Assembly (NCBI GenBank): GCA_937924525.1
Contig: CALDSU010000005.1
Coordinates: 434,001-498,000, forward strand
Length of the DNA stretch: 64,000 bases
DNA from: an uncultured Bryobacteraceae bacterium
Lineage (GTDB): Bacteria; Acidobacteriota; Terriglobia; Bryobacterales; Bryobacteraceae
Direction of reading: 5' to 3'
Shown here: piece by piece, positions 51,569-60,209 of the stretch
Layout of the letters: each line of letters starts with the position of its first letter
How positions within the stretch are numbered: the first letter of the stretch is position 1
Translations under genes and position numbers: made by a program
Notes under the pieces: model-generated
The model's database searches: none
What the model was told of the DNA's origin: nothing
Seen by the model: the letters and a program-made list of their open reading frames with translations, nothing else

Positions 51569-52789
51569 ATGCGCCAAGTGTGTGTCCTGTTGGTAACTTC
51601 TTTCGCGAGCGCCGGAGTGGCGGCGGAAGCCGACGCGCTGGCCATTTCGCAAATCATCCGGGAGCGCCACCTTCCCCACTCGGTGATCGTCGATCCGATG
51701 TTTGCTTCGCCCGATAGCCAGCAGATTGCGCACTATACGCGCTGTGGCGACGCGGCGATCTGGACTGGGCATTACCTGGCCGCCGAATCCTTCCGCTGGC
51801 GGGTTACCAAGGAGCCCGCCGCGCGGGAAGCCATTCTGGAAGCGCTCCAGGGCATCCGCTACCTGCTGGACGTGACTGGGCGCGATGTGCTGGCGCGCTG
51901 CGTCTTTCCGGTGGATTCGCCGTGGGCGCCGGACTTTTCGCAGGAAGAGCAGCATCATGGCGTACACCTCGGCGCGGTGGATGGCCGGCCTTATTTCTGG
52001 ATTGGCAACACTTCCCGCGACCAGTACATCGGGGTGATGTTCGGCCTGGGCGTCGCGTTCGAGTTTGCCGGGGACGAGCCGGGGATTCGCGAGGCCTCGC
52101 GCTGGCTGGGTGAGCGCCTGTTGAACCGCCTGCTCGCCGATGGCTGGCTGGTGCGCATGCCGGGCGGGCAGGTATCGACCACCTTCGTCCAGCGCCCGGA
52201 CCAGCAACTGGCGTTCCTGAAGATCGGGCGCATGCTGAACGCGTCGAGGTTCGAGCGCCCCTACCAGTGGAATGCGGCGCTGATGTCGCTGGGCGTCTGG
52301 GCGCCGGTCGCCACGGAGGTTCTCGAACCGCATGGCTCCTACTTCAAGTTCAATCTCAACGCGGCGACTTTCTTTCACTTGCTCCGCCTGGATGGCAGCG
52401 GGTTCATCCAAAACAATTGCCGCCTCGCCTACGACCTCTTCCGGCGCGCGGTGGCGGACCACGGCAACGCCCACTTCAACATGGTCGACCGGGCGGTGCG
52501 TGGACCGAATCCGGAGCGGGACGAGGAGACGCGCAGGCTGCTCGAGGAATGGCTGACGCGCCCCCGGCGCGACGTGTGGGTGGATCTCCGCGGCAAGTAT
52601 CCGGCGTGCAAAGACGACAACCGTGCCTGCCAGCCGATTCCCGTGCCCGAGCGGGCGACCACGGATTTCCTGTGGCAGCGGAGCCCCTTCCAGTTGTCCG
52701 GCGGCGGTGGGGGCGTGATCGAAGGCGCGGGCATCGACTACCTGCTGCCTTATTGGATGGGGCGCTATTACGGCGTCATCTGGGAGTAG
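51569..52789 (+). CDS. Secreted alpha/alpha-toroid (six-hairpin-like) protein, probable carbohydrate-active enzyme
   Basis: I chose the ATG at 51569 because MRQVCVLLVTSFASAGVAAE is a signal peptide; the frame opens at 51386. The 406 residues look mainly helical. RCGDAAIWTGHYLAAESFRW, then EAILEALQGIRYLLDVTGRD, GVMFGLGVAFEFAGDEPGIR and KFNLNAATFFHLLRLDGSGF have the alternating inner and outer helix pattern of alpha/alpha toroids (polysaccharide lyases, GH88/105). Conserved polar residues such as HHGVHLGAVDG and YWMGRYYGVIWE could line an active cleft. No specific CAZy family is recognised. It precedes the FCD regulator gene. Confidence 0.5.
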   Translation: MRQVCVLLVTSFASAGVAAEADALAISQIIRERHLPHSVIVDPMFASPDSQQIAHYTRCGDAAIWTGHYLAAESFRWRVTKEPAAREAILEALQGIRYLLDVTGRDVLARCVFPVDSPWAPDFSQEEQHHGVHLGAVDGRPYFWIGNTSRDQYIGVMFGLGVAFEFAGDEPGIREASRWLGERLLNRLLADGWLVRMPGGQVSTTFVQRPDQQLAFLKIGRMLNASRFERPYQWNAALMSLGVWAPVATEVLEPHGSYFKFNLNAATFFHLLRLDGSGFIQNNCRLAYDLFRRAVADHGNAHFNMVDRAVRGPNPERDEETRRLLEEWLTRPRRDVWVDLRGKYPACKDDNRACQPIPVPERATTDFLWQRSPFQLSGGGGGVIEGAGIDYLLPYWMGRYYGVIWE

Positions 52790-52842
52790 GCTCAGGAGCC
52801 GTGTCGCAATCGCGATACGAAACGTTCGTCAGTCTGCGTACC

Positions 52843-52854
52843 GATTGATCAATC
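52843..52854. promoter_or_regulatory. Candidate operator of the GntR regulator
   Basis: GATTGATCAATC is a perfect 12-base palindrome 115 bases before the gntR-type start. It shares TTGATC with the pair at 53653 and 53739. GntR-family proteins of the FCD type commonly bind such short palindromes near their own gene. Confidence 0.5.
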
Positions 52855-52855
52855 C

Positions 52856-52878
52856 GAGCCGCGACCGCAAGGGCGCGG
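52856..52878. repeat. Copy of a dispersed GC-rich intergenic motif
   Basis: GAGCCGCGACCGCAAGGGCG continues into GG and resembles the short element often mistranslated as SRDRKGA in Planctomycetes and Acidobacteriota genomes. It lies in the leader of the gntR-type gene, next to the candidate operator. Only one copy was noticed in this window. Confidence 0.35.
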
Positions 52879-52968
52879 GCGAATGGCCTTTCGAAGGCAT
52901 GCTTGAGGAGTCCGGCCGGGCGACGCCGTTTGCTCTCCGGGGGGCTCCCCAAGTAGGATCTTCGAGAG

Positions 52969-53652
52969 ATGCAACGCATTCCCCAAGCCTTGGACCGTTC
53001 GGCGCCCATCCGGATCGGAGCCGCGAACCTGCTCCAGGAGGCCATTCTGAGCGGGCAGGTAAAACCCGGCCAGGAAATCCCGCAGTTGCCCCTGGCCAAG
53101 CGGCTCGGCCTGTCGCAGAGTTCCGTCCGGGAAGCGCTCCAGGAACTGGAGTACCGCGGCGTCATCCGCAAGCGGGGCCGGAACTGGATTGTCACCGAAC
53201 TCAGCGAAGGGGAACTCGCCGGGTTGTATGAAGTCCGCGCCCTGTTGGAGCCGTACGCGTGCCGCCTGGCGGCCATGCTGTGGACCGACGCGGGCTCCGC
53301 CCAGTTGGAAGAGTGCATGCGGCGCATGCGGCGCGCCGCCGCGCGCCGCAACTACCGCGATCACTGGAACGCCGACATCGAGTTTCACCAGACGATCTGG
53401 CGCGTCCAACCGAACCGCTCGCTGGAACGGCAGTTGAATCTGGTCTGCATGCCGATTTTCGCGCACGGGGTGCTCCAGCACGCGACCATCCCCGCCAGCA
53501 GCTACCAGCGCAGCCTGGGCTGGCACGCGCTGATCCTCGATCTGCTCCGGCAGCGGGATGCGGTGCGCGTGGAGCAGGCGGTCCGGCGTATCGTGCGGGG
53601 ATTTCACCGGCTGAACCTCAAGGATTTCGGACACACGGCTCGGGCGAGCTGA
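52969..53652 (+). CDS. GntR family transcriptional regulator, FCD subfamily
   Basis: This 227-residue protein starts MQRIPQALDRSAPIRIGAAN. The winged helix-turn-helix (residues about 15-80) shows LLQEAILSGQVKPGQEIPQ, LPLAKRLGLSQSSVREALQE and LEYRGVIRKRGRNWIVTELS, the GntR signature. The C-terminal FCD domain shows YEVRALLEPYACRLAAMLW, then WNADIEFHQTIWRVQPNRSL and HALILDLLRQRDAVRVEQAV, with the Asp and His residues that bind a metal and an acidic effector. FCD members sense hexuronates, gluconate, lactate and similar acids. It lies inside the polysaccharide region and is followed by a paired operator-like repeat. Confidence 0.93.
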   Translation: MQRIPQALDRSAPIRIGAANLLQEAILSGQVKPGQEIPQLPLAKRLGLSQSSVREALQELEYRGVIRKRGRNWIVTELSEGELAGLYEVRALLEPYACRLAAMLWTDAGSAQLEECMRRMRRAAARRNYRDHWNADIEFHQTIWRVQPNRSLERQLNLVCMPIFAHGVLQHATIPASSYQRSLGWHALILDLLRQRDAVRVEQAVRRIVRGFHRLNLKDFGHTARAS

Positions 53653-53750
53653 TTATCGATCAAACAAGTCTCTACTTTCGTCCGACAGGCAGGACTCGTG
53701 ATGAGATGCTCGTAATCTGCAGCCTTGACACGAGCGCCTTTGATCGATAA
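53653..53750. promoter_or_regulatory. Paired operator-like inverted repeat with promoter box
   Basis: TTATCGATCAAA (53653-53664) and TTTGATCGATAA (53739-53750) are perfect reverse complements, 74 bases apart. TTGACA at 53725-53730 would pair with a weak -10 at about 53748-53753, which the second arm overlaps. A bound repressor would block this promoter and could loop to the first arm. The regulator gene ends at 53652, so these are candidate sites for it. Confidence 0.6.
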
Positions 53751-53761
53751 GCTTTCGGGCA

Positions 53762-56700
53762 GTGAACCGCGTCGTTCCAGGCGGAGGGGGTCTCCGCGAA
53801 GTTTTGAGCGTGGCGCGCCGCGCGCCTGGCTTGGTTGGCTTGTTGCTGGCGGCCGCGGGGGCCGGCTTCGCGAGCCCTCCCGATCCGGGCGTCCGCGCCA
53901 ATCTGGCGTCCTTCGGAAAGCCCTTGCCGGCGCCATCGGACGGGGAACCCGGCTGGCAATATCACGGCGTCGAGTGGGACGAGGCCCGCGAGATTCACGA
54001 AGTCCGCTACCGGCTGGCCAACCCCGCCGGCGCGGTGCGCCTGGAGTATTGGGTGCACAACTGGCCGCCGAAAGAGGGGCGCGGCGGGTGGACCACTACG
54101 GATTCGCCCTTCCGGGGCGAATGGCGAACCGCGCAGGTCACCGCCCGGACCGAAGACGGCGTCCAGGTGCTGCGCTTCCGTCCGCTCACGCTGGAAGAGA
54201 ACCCGAATCTCAAGGAGCGGCCCGGCTACGCGCCCACCTTCCGGCAAACGTTGCGGCTGCGGTTAGCGCTGCGCACGGCGGGGGCGCCCGCGGTCGAGCA
54301 GTTCGAAGTCTACGGCGCCGCCGTCTGGAACCGGAGGACGGTCAGCGTTGAAACCGGCGGCGAGGGTAAACCGGCGCTACCGGTGACGTTTTCGGTCTAT
54401 AACGGGGCGTTGCGGGGACGGCGTCAGGTCGACGCCAGAATCCTGCTCGACATCGCCTACCTGGAACATCCTCCCGAGTCGGCGGACCGCACCGTTTTGC
54501 AGGTGGCGTCAGCGGAGTGGGCGTTCGGCGTCGCGCTGGACGACCTGATTCGCCATCGCGAGATCTACGTGCGCGACCTCGGCGTGTTCCTCACCGCCGC
54601 CGCCGGGTTGGATCCGCTGGCTGCCTTTCTCGCCTCCGGCAAACTGCGCCCGGGCCGCGACATTCACAGCCGGGTCGGCGCCGCGCCCGAACAATCGCTG
54701 GAAAAGGCGCGCGGCGAGATCCCTGCCTTATCCCACACGGGCAACAACGGGCGTCACCCCGTGCGGTATGTCCCTCTCGGTTTTCCCGGCAATCGCGAGA
54801 AACTGGCGCTTGAATACAACGGAAACCTGTTCATCAGCAAGCATGGCGCGAAGACCTTCGCCGACGAGCGCGCACGCCTGCGATGGGAGGGCGACAAGAT
54901 CCGGTTCCGCCTCGGGACCGGCGCGGGAGCCGATTTCCGCGAGCGGCCATCTTCGGCGCGCCAGTATCCATTGAACGCCTACCAGCCCGTGTTTGTGACG
55001 GAATGGAGCGAGGGCGATCTCGCCTACCGCGCGGAGGCGTTCGGCGCGCCGTACCAGGCGCCGCTGGATCCGTGGAGCAATCGCGGCGATGAGCCCGCCG
55101 CGGCGTTTGTGCGCCTGCGTGTGACCAACACTGGTAATCAGCCGGCGGCCGCCGTGACGTGGTTCCACATCAGCCCGGAAGAAACGCTGTCTTGGGACGG
55201 TGATTGGCTGCGCGGCGAACCGGGATTACGGGCTTGGCTGAAGCCTTCGGCCGGCAAACGGGAGTTGCGCGCGCTTCCTCTCTCGTCGCCATATCCGGGC
55301 CAGGCGGCCGTGTGGGAATGCCCGCTGGGGCCGGGCGCGTCCGCCACGCTGGACGTTCGCATCCCATTCCGCACGCCGGAGTCCCGCCAGGAGGGGCGCA
55401 CCCTGGAAGTTGTGGACGCGGACGCGCTCCGCGCCGGCGTCATCGCATTCTGGGACCGCGCGGTCGAGCAGGGTATGCGGGTCCGCACTCCGGACGTGCT
55501 GCTGAACCGGTTCTGGGACAGCGTGTTGCAGCACATCCTGGCTTCCGTGTATCGCGACGTTCCCACCGGCCTGTTCATGGCGCCGTGCGGGACGTACGAC
55601 TACAACATGTTCCTGAACGAGACGAACATGCAGGTAAGGCTGCTGGACCAGCGCGGCCTGCACGACCTGGCGGCGAAGTTCCTGGAGCCCGCGCTCGCCC
55701 GGCAGGGCTCGAAACCCTTCCCCGGCATGTTCCGCAACACGGATGCCATTTTTCATGGTGTTCTCATCGACGAGCAGCACGATTACACGCATTCGGGCTA
55801 CAACCTGAATCACGGGTGGACGCTGTGGACGCTGGCGGAGCACTACTGGTTCAGCCGCGATCTGGCCTGGCTGCGCGCCAAACTGCCGAACCTCCGCCGG
55901 GCGGCCTGGTGGATCGTGGAAGAGCGCAAAGCCACGCAGCGCCTGCGACCGGACGGCGCGCGCGTGTGGGAATACGGCCTCCTGCCCGCGGGGCAACTGG
56001 AAGACAACGAGGAGTGGCAGTACTGGTTTGCGGTGAACGCCTACGCGCACAAGGGGCTGAAGGCGGCCGCGGAGGTGATCGCGGAGATCGAACCGGCCGA
56101 GGGGGCGCGGCTGCGCGAAGAAGCGCGCCGTTATCGCGAGGACATTCGCGCGGCGCTGGGCCGCTCGATGGCGGCGGCGCCCGTCGTGCCCAGGGGCGAC
56201 GGGACGTGGATTCCCTACCTGCCCTCGCGCACGCACCTGCACAGCCCCGATTACGGCTGGATTCGCAACATCCTCTACGGCGCGCACGCCCTGATCGATG
56301 GCGAGGTGGTCGACCCCGAGGAGACCTGGGCGGTGTGGATTCTCCAGGACCTCGAGGACAACCGCTTCATGGCGCCGGACTCGTTCTCGGTGGCGGAGCA
56401 GGACTGGTTCAGCCGGGGCGGCATCACCCTCCAACCGAACCTGGTGAACACCCCTATGACTTACCTGGCTCGGAACGAGATCCCGCAGGCGCTGCGCGCC
56501 TTCTACAATACGTTCGCCGCCAGCTACTTCGCGGATGTGAACATCTTCGCCGAGTGGGTCCCGTCGTTTGGCCGGCCGGGCGGCCCGTATTACAAAACCT
56601 CCGACGAGGCGGGCTTCCTGACGTGGTTGCGGATGCTGCTGGTGCGGGAAGACGGCGGCACGCTGCAACTGGCGCGAGGCGCGCCGCGGCGCTGGTTCCG

Positions 56701-56989
56701 CCACGGCGAGGTCATTGAAGTGGGCGACGCGGCGACGTTCTTCGGCAAGATCTCCTTCCGCATTGCGTCGCAGGTCGCCGCACGGCGCTTGGTGGCGGAA
56801 ATCCGCCCCGCGGCGGACTTTCGGGCCAAGAGCATCGCCTTGAGTTTGAGACACCCCGAGCAGAAACGGCCCCGCCGGATTCGGGCGGCTGGCGCCGAAC
56901 TGACGTCCTCCTGGGATCCGAGGACGGAAACTCTAAAGATTCCGGCCCGGCCGGGAACCATGCAGATTGAGGTTGACTATGATGATTAG
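53762..56989 (+). CDS. Large secreted protein with alpha/alpha-toroid (six-hairpin glycosidase-like) domain
   Basis: The frame opens at a GTG (53762), giving 1075 residues. An in-frame GTG at 53810 would give a cleaner signal peptide (ARRAPGLVGLLLAAAGAGFA). Residues about 40-230 and 330-560 are beta-rich. The C-terminal about 450 residues form a helical toroid: HILASVYRDVPTGLFMAPCG, TYDYNMFLNETNMQVRLLDQ, YTHSGYNLNHGWTLWTLAEH, YWFSRDLAWLRAKLPNLRRA and SYFADVNIFAEWVPSFGRPG. This resembles glycosidases of clan-like six-hairpin type (GH63, GH78 or related), though I cannot pick the family. The two ends, GTYDYNMFLNE and NIFAEWVP, hold Asp/Glu residues that could be catalytic. The TonB receptor gene overlaps its stop. 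Confidence 0.65.
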   Translation: MNRVVPGGGGLREVLSVARRAPGLVGLLLAAAGAGFASPPDPGVRANLASFGKPLPAPSDGEPGWQYHGVEWDEAREIHEVRYRLANPAGAVRLEYWVHNWPPKEGRGGWTTTDSPFRGEWRTAQVTARTEDGVQVLRFRPLTLEENPNLKERPGYAPTFRQTLRLRLALRTAGAPAVEQFEVYGAAVWNRRTVSVETGGEGKPALPVTFSVYNGALRGRRQVDARILLDIAYLEHPPESADRTVLQVASAEWAFGVALDDLIRHREIYVRDLGVFLTAAAGLDPLAAFLASGKLRPGRDIHSRVGAAPEQSLEKARGEIPALSHTGNNGRHPVRYVPLGFPGNREKLALEYNGNLFISKHGAKTFADERARLRWEGDKIRFRLGTGAGADFRERPSSARQYPLNAYQPVFVTEWSEGDLAYRAEAFGAPYQAPLDPWSNRGDEPAAAFVRLRVTNTGNQPAAAVTWFHISPEETLSWDGDWLRGEPGLRAWLKPSAGKRELRALPLSSPYPGQAAVWECPLGPGASATLDVRIPFRTPESRQEGRTLEVVDADALRAGVIAFWDRAVEQGMRVRTPDVLLNRFWDSVLQHILASVYRDVPTGLFMAPCGTYDYNMFLNETNMQVRLLDQRGLHDLAAKFLEPALARQGSKPFPGMFRNTDAIFHGVLIDEQHDYTHSGYNLNHGWTLWTLAEHYWFSRDLAWLRAKLPNLRRAAWWIVEERKATQRLRPDGARVWEYGLLPAGQLEDNEEWQYWFAVNAYAHKGLKAAAEVIAEIEPAEGARLREEARRYREDIRAALGRSMAAAPVVPRGDGTWIPYLPSRTHLHSPDYGWIRNILYGAHALIDGEVVDPEETWAVWILQDLEDNRFMAPDSFSVAEQDWFSRGGITLQPNLVNTPMTYLARNEIPQALRAFYNTFAASYFADVNIFAEWVPSFGRPGGPYYKTSDEAGFLTWLRMLLVREDGGTLQLARGAPRRWFRHGEVIEVGDAATFFGKISFRIASQVAARRLVAEIRPAADFRAKSIALSLRHPEQKRPRRIRAAGAELTSSWDPRTETLKIPARPGTMQIEVDYDD

Positions 56990-59900
56990 ATTTACCCTAT
57001 TTCGCTACGTGCTGATGTTGTTCTTGTTCGCGTCCCTGGCCGCGGCGCAAACCAGCTTTGGCACCATCATCGGCTTCGTCACGGATTCGTCCGGCGCCGC
57101 CGTACCTGAGGCTACCATTACGATCACCAATCAGGACACCGGCGCCCGAAGGGTGGCCACCACGGGCGTGCTCGGCGCCTACTCGGCGCCTTCGCTGGTG
57201 GCCGGTACTTACACGGTCACGGCGGAAGCGCCGGGCTTCAAGCGCCAAGTGCGCCCGACCATCCGCCTCCGCGTGAACGAGACAAGCCAGGTTGACTTCC
57301 AGATGCAGGTGGGCGAGGTGCAGGAAAGCATCGAAGTGGTGGACGAGGCCCCTTTGCTCAACACGACCTCCTCGACGCAGGGCGGCGTGGTGACCAACGA
57401 GAAAATCGTGAACATGCCGCTGAACGGCCGGCAGTTCACCCAGCTGATTCTCCTGATGCCGGGCGTCAGCGGCCGCCAGCCCGCGGCGAGCGGCCTCGAT
57501 AACAACCTCAGCGGCGTTTCGCCGAGCGTCAACGGGGCGCGGCCGCAGAACAACAACTTCACGCTGGACGGTGTCGAGAACAACGAATCGTTCTTCAACA
57601 GCTTCGCGATTTCGCCGTCGGTGGACGCCATTCAGGAATTTAAAGTGCAATCGCACATCAGCTCGGCGGAGTTCGGCAAGGCGGCGGGCGCCAACATCAA
57701 CGTCCAGTTCCGGTCGGGAACCAACCAAATTCATGGCGTGGCCTACAACTACCTGCGCAACGCCAAGCTGGACGCGCGCAACCCGTTTGTGCCCAGGCGT
57801 GGCCAATTCCAGCAGAACCAGTTCGGCGGGACGATCGGCGGACCGGTGTACATTCCCAAACTCTACGACGGGCGCAACCGGACCTTCTTCTTCTACGCCG
57901 CCGAGGCCTTCCGGCAGGTGCGCGGGCTGACGCCGCCCACTGCTTTCGTGCCGACCCCCCAGGAACTGGCGGGCGATTTGAGCGGCGGGCGGCCGATCTT
58001 CAACCCCTTCACCACCCGCCCGGGCCCCACTGGCGGCTTGGTGCGCGACGCTTTCCCGGGGAACCGCATCCCGGGCAGCCTGATCAACCGGGCGTCCTCG
58101 ATCATCGCGCAGCAGTTCTACCCCGCCCCCAATCTGACCGGGGTGCCGGGCCGCAACGTGATCAACCCCAAAAACCAGGTGCAGGACGACGACCAGTGGA
58201 ACATCAAGTTCGATCATCGCTTCAGCGACAGCAACAACATGTTCTTCCGTTACTCCGCCAACGACCGGCATCGCATCACGCCCACCTCGCTGCCGGTGAT
58301 TGACACCACGTTGTTTAACCGCAACACCAACGCCGTGCTAAGCGACACCCACGTGCTGAACCCCACGACGATCATCGATCTCAAGGTGGCGCTCAACCGC
58401 ACGTACCTGGGCAACGCCAACACGCCGCAGGACCCCGCGGTGCTGTTCCAGCAGACCGGCATCCAAGGCTACGTCGTGCAGAGCCAGGAATTCCCTATGT
58501 TCCCCATCATCTCGGTGGCGGGTTACGCAGGCGTTGCCCAGGATGCAACGGTCTTTGGGCCGTTCAACAACTTCCAGTACCTCGGCACGGCCACGAAGAT
58601 CCGCGGCCGGCACACGATGAAGGCAGGCTTCGACATCCGGCGGCAGCAACTGTTCACGGGCAGCTACCGCGCGGGGAACATCAGTTTCGATGCGATTCCT
58701 TCTTCGGACCCGCAAAACCGGGCGAACACCGGCCAATCGCTGGCTAGCTTCCTGCTCGGGTTGCCCTCCACCGCCCAGCGCGCGGTCGGCGACACCAACG
58801 TGCGGATGCGGGGCACCAATCTGCACTTCTTCCTGCAAGACGACATCCGCGTGAGCAGCCGCCTCACCTTGAACTTCGGCCTGCGTTATGAGTACAACCA
58901 ATTGCCGTACGACAAGGACGGGCGGGTGAGCGCCTTCGACTTGCGGAACGGCAATATTCTGTTCGCGGCGCGGAATCCGATTACCGGCGAACCGGCGAAC
59001 GTGCGGCGGGGTCTCACCGACCCGGATTGGAACAACTTCGCTCCCCGCTTTGGCTTGGCTTGGACGGCGACGTCCAAAACCACGGTGCGCATGGGCTACG
59101 GCTGGTTCTACAACTCGAATTTCATGCAGGAGCAGCAAGGGGGCCGAGGCCAGTGGCCGTTCGCGCTGAACCAGAACGAAACCAACCTCAACGTCGATTT
59201 CCCCACGAACCCGCTGCAAAACATCTTCCAGCGGGACCCGGCCTCGACCATCGCTTTTGGCAGCACGCGCGCGATCGCAGGCCGCACGGCGTACTCGCAG
59301 CAGTGGAACCTCAGCGTGCAGCGGCAGCTTGGCGGAAACCTCGTCGTGGAAGGATCGTACGTAGGCGGCAAGGGCACCAAGCTCTACACCAACTGGCGGG
59401 GCAACCCGGCGACTCCCGGCCCTGGGCCAGTGAACCCGCGCCGGCCATTCCCGCAGTTCGGCACCATCACCGAGTCCAATCCGCGGGGCGCTTCCACTTA
59501 CCATGCCATGCAGTGGCGGGTGGAGCGGCGCTTTGTGAACGGGTTCTCGCTGCTTACCTCCTACGCCTGGGCCAAGTCGATCGACGATTCGTCCACGCTG
59601 ATTACGCTGAGCCAGCACAACCCGTTCGACCTGCGCCAAGAGAAGGGCCGCAGTGAATACGACCTCCGCCACAACCTCACGGTGACGTATGTGTATGAGT
59701 TGCCGTTCGGGCCGGGCAAGCCGATGCTGAGCGGCTTGGGCGGATTCGGCAAAGCGCTGCTGGCCGGCTGGCAGGTGAACGGCATCACCAGCTTCCGGAC
59801 GGGCCTGCCGATTCGGATCGTGGTTCCCGGCGATCCGGCCAACACCGGCGTCAGCGGAGGGCAGCGGCCCAATCTGATCGGCAACGCGATCTTGCCCGCT

Positions 59901-60209
59901 GCCGAGCGCACCACCGAACGCTGGTTCAACACCGCGGCCTTCGCGGTCCCGCCCGCCTACACGTTTGGCAACCTGGGCCGCCATCCCATCAGCGGGCCGG
60001 GGGTGGCCAACTGGGATTTCGGCGCTTACAAGAACTTCCCCATCCGCGAGCAGATGGCGATTCAGTTCCGGGCGGAGATTTTCAACATCTTCAACCACAC
60101 CAATCTCGCGCTGCCGGGTGGAACGGTGACCACGGCGCAGTTTGGCCGCATTGCCAGCACCAGCACTGACGCCCGCGACGTCCAGCTTGCGCTGAGGTTC
60201 CAGTTCTGA
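56979..60209 (+). CDS. TonB-dependent receptor with carboxypeptidase-regulatory-like N-terminus (Oar-like)
   Basis: I chose the ATG at 56979, which follows TTGAGG (56967-56972) and overlaps the preceding stop by 11 bases. The 1076 residues begin with a signal peptide (RYVLMLFLFASLAAAQ). The regulatory-like domain is at about 20-110 (TSFGTIIGFVTDSSGAAVPE to YTVTAEAPGFKRQVRPTIRL). Plug: NMPLNGRQFTQLILLMPGVS, FTLDGVENNESFFNSFAISP and QSHISSAEFGKAAGANINVQ. The barrel ends RDVQLALRFQF. Import of a degradation product made by its neighbours is likely. The overlap with the toroid enzyme gene means co-translation. Confidence 0.93.
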   Translation: MMIRFTLFRYVLMLFLFASLAAAQTSFGTIIGFVTDSSGAAVPEATITITNQDTGARRVATTGVLGAYSAPSLVAGTYTVTAEAPGFKRQVRPTIRLRVNETSQVDFQMQVGEVQESIEVVDEAPLLNTTSSTQGGVVTNEKIVNMPLNGRQFTQLILLMPGVSGRQPAASGLDNNLSGVSPSVNGARPQNNNFTLDGVENNESFFNSFAISPSVDAIQEFKVQSHISSAEFGKAAGANINVQFRSGTNQIHGVAYNYLRNAKLDARNPFVPRRGQFQQNQFGGTIGGPVYIPKLYDGRNRTFFFYAAEAFRQVRGLTPPTAFVPTPQELAGDLSGGRPIFNPFTTRPGPTGGLVRDAFPGNRIPGSLINRASSIIAQQFYPAPNLTGVPGRNVINPKNQVQDDDQWNIKFDHRFSDSNNMFFRYSANDRHRITPTSLPVIDTTLFNRNTNAVLSDTHVLNPTTIIDLKVALNRTYLGNANTPQDPAVLFQQTGIQGYVVQSQEFPMFPIISVAGYAGVAQDATVFGPFNNFQYLGTATKIRGRHTMKAGFDIRRQQLFTGSYRAGNISFDAIPSSDPQNRANTGQSLASFLLGLPSTAQRAVGDTNVRMRGTNLHFFLQDDIRVSSRLTLNFGLRYEYNQLPYDKDGRVSAFDLRNGNILFAARNPITGEPANVRRGLTDPDWNNFAPRFGLAWTATSKTTVRMGYGWFYNSNFMQEQQGGRGQWPFALNQNETNLNVDFPTNPLQNIFQRDPASTIAFGSTRAIAGRTAYSQQWNLSVQRQLGGNLVVEGSYVGGKGTKLYTNWRGNPATPGPGPVNPRRPFPQFGTITESNPRGASTYHAMQWRVERRFVNGFSLLTSYAWAKSIDDSSTLITLSQHNPFDLRQEKGRSEYDLRHNLTVTYVYELPFGPGKPMLSGLGGFGKALLAGWQVNGITSFRTGLPIRIVVPGDPANTGVSGGQRPNLIGNAILPAAERTTERWFNTAAFAVPPAYTFGNLGRHPISGPGVANWDFGAYKNFPIREQMAIQFRAEIFNIFNHTNLALPGGTVTTAQFGRIASTSTDARDVQLALRFQF

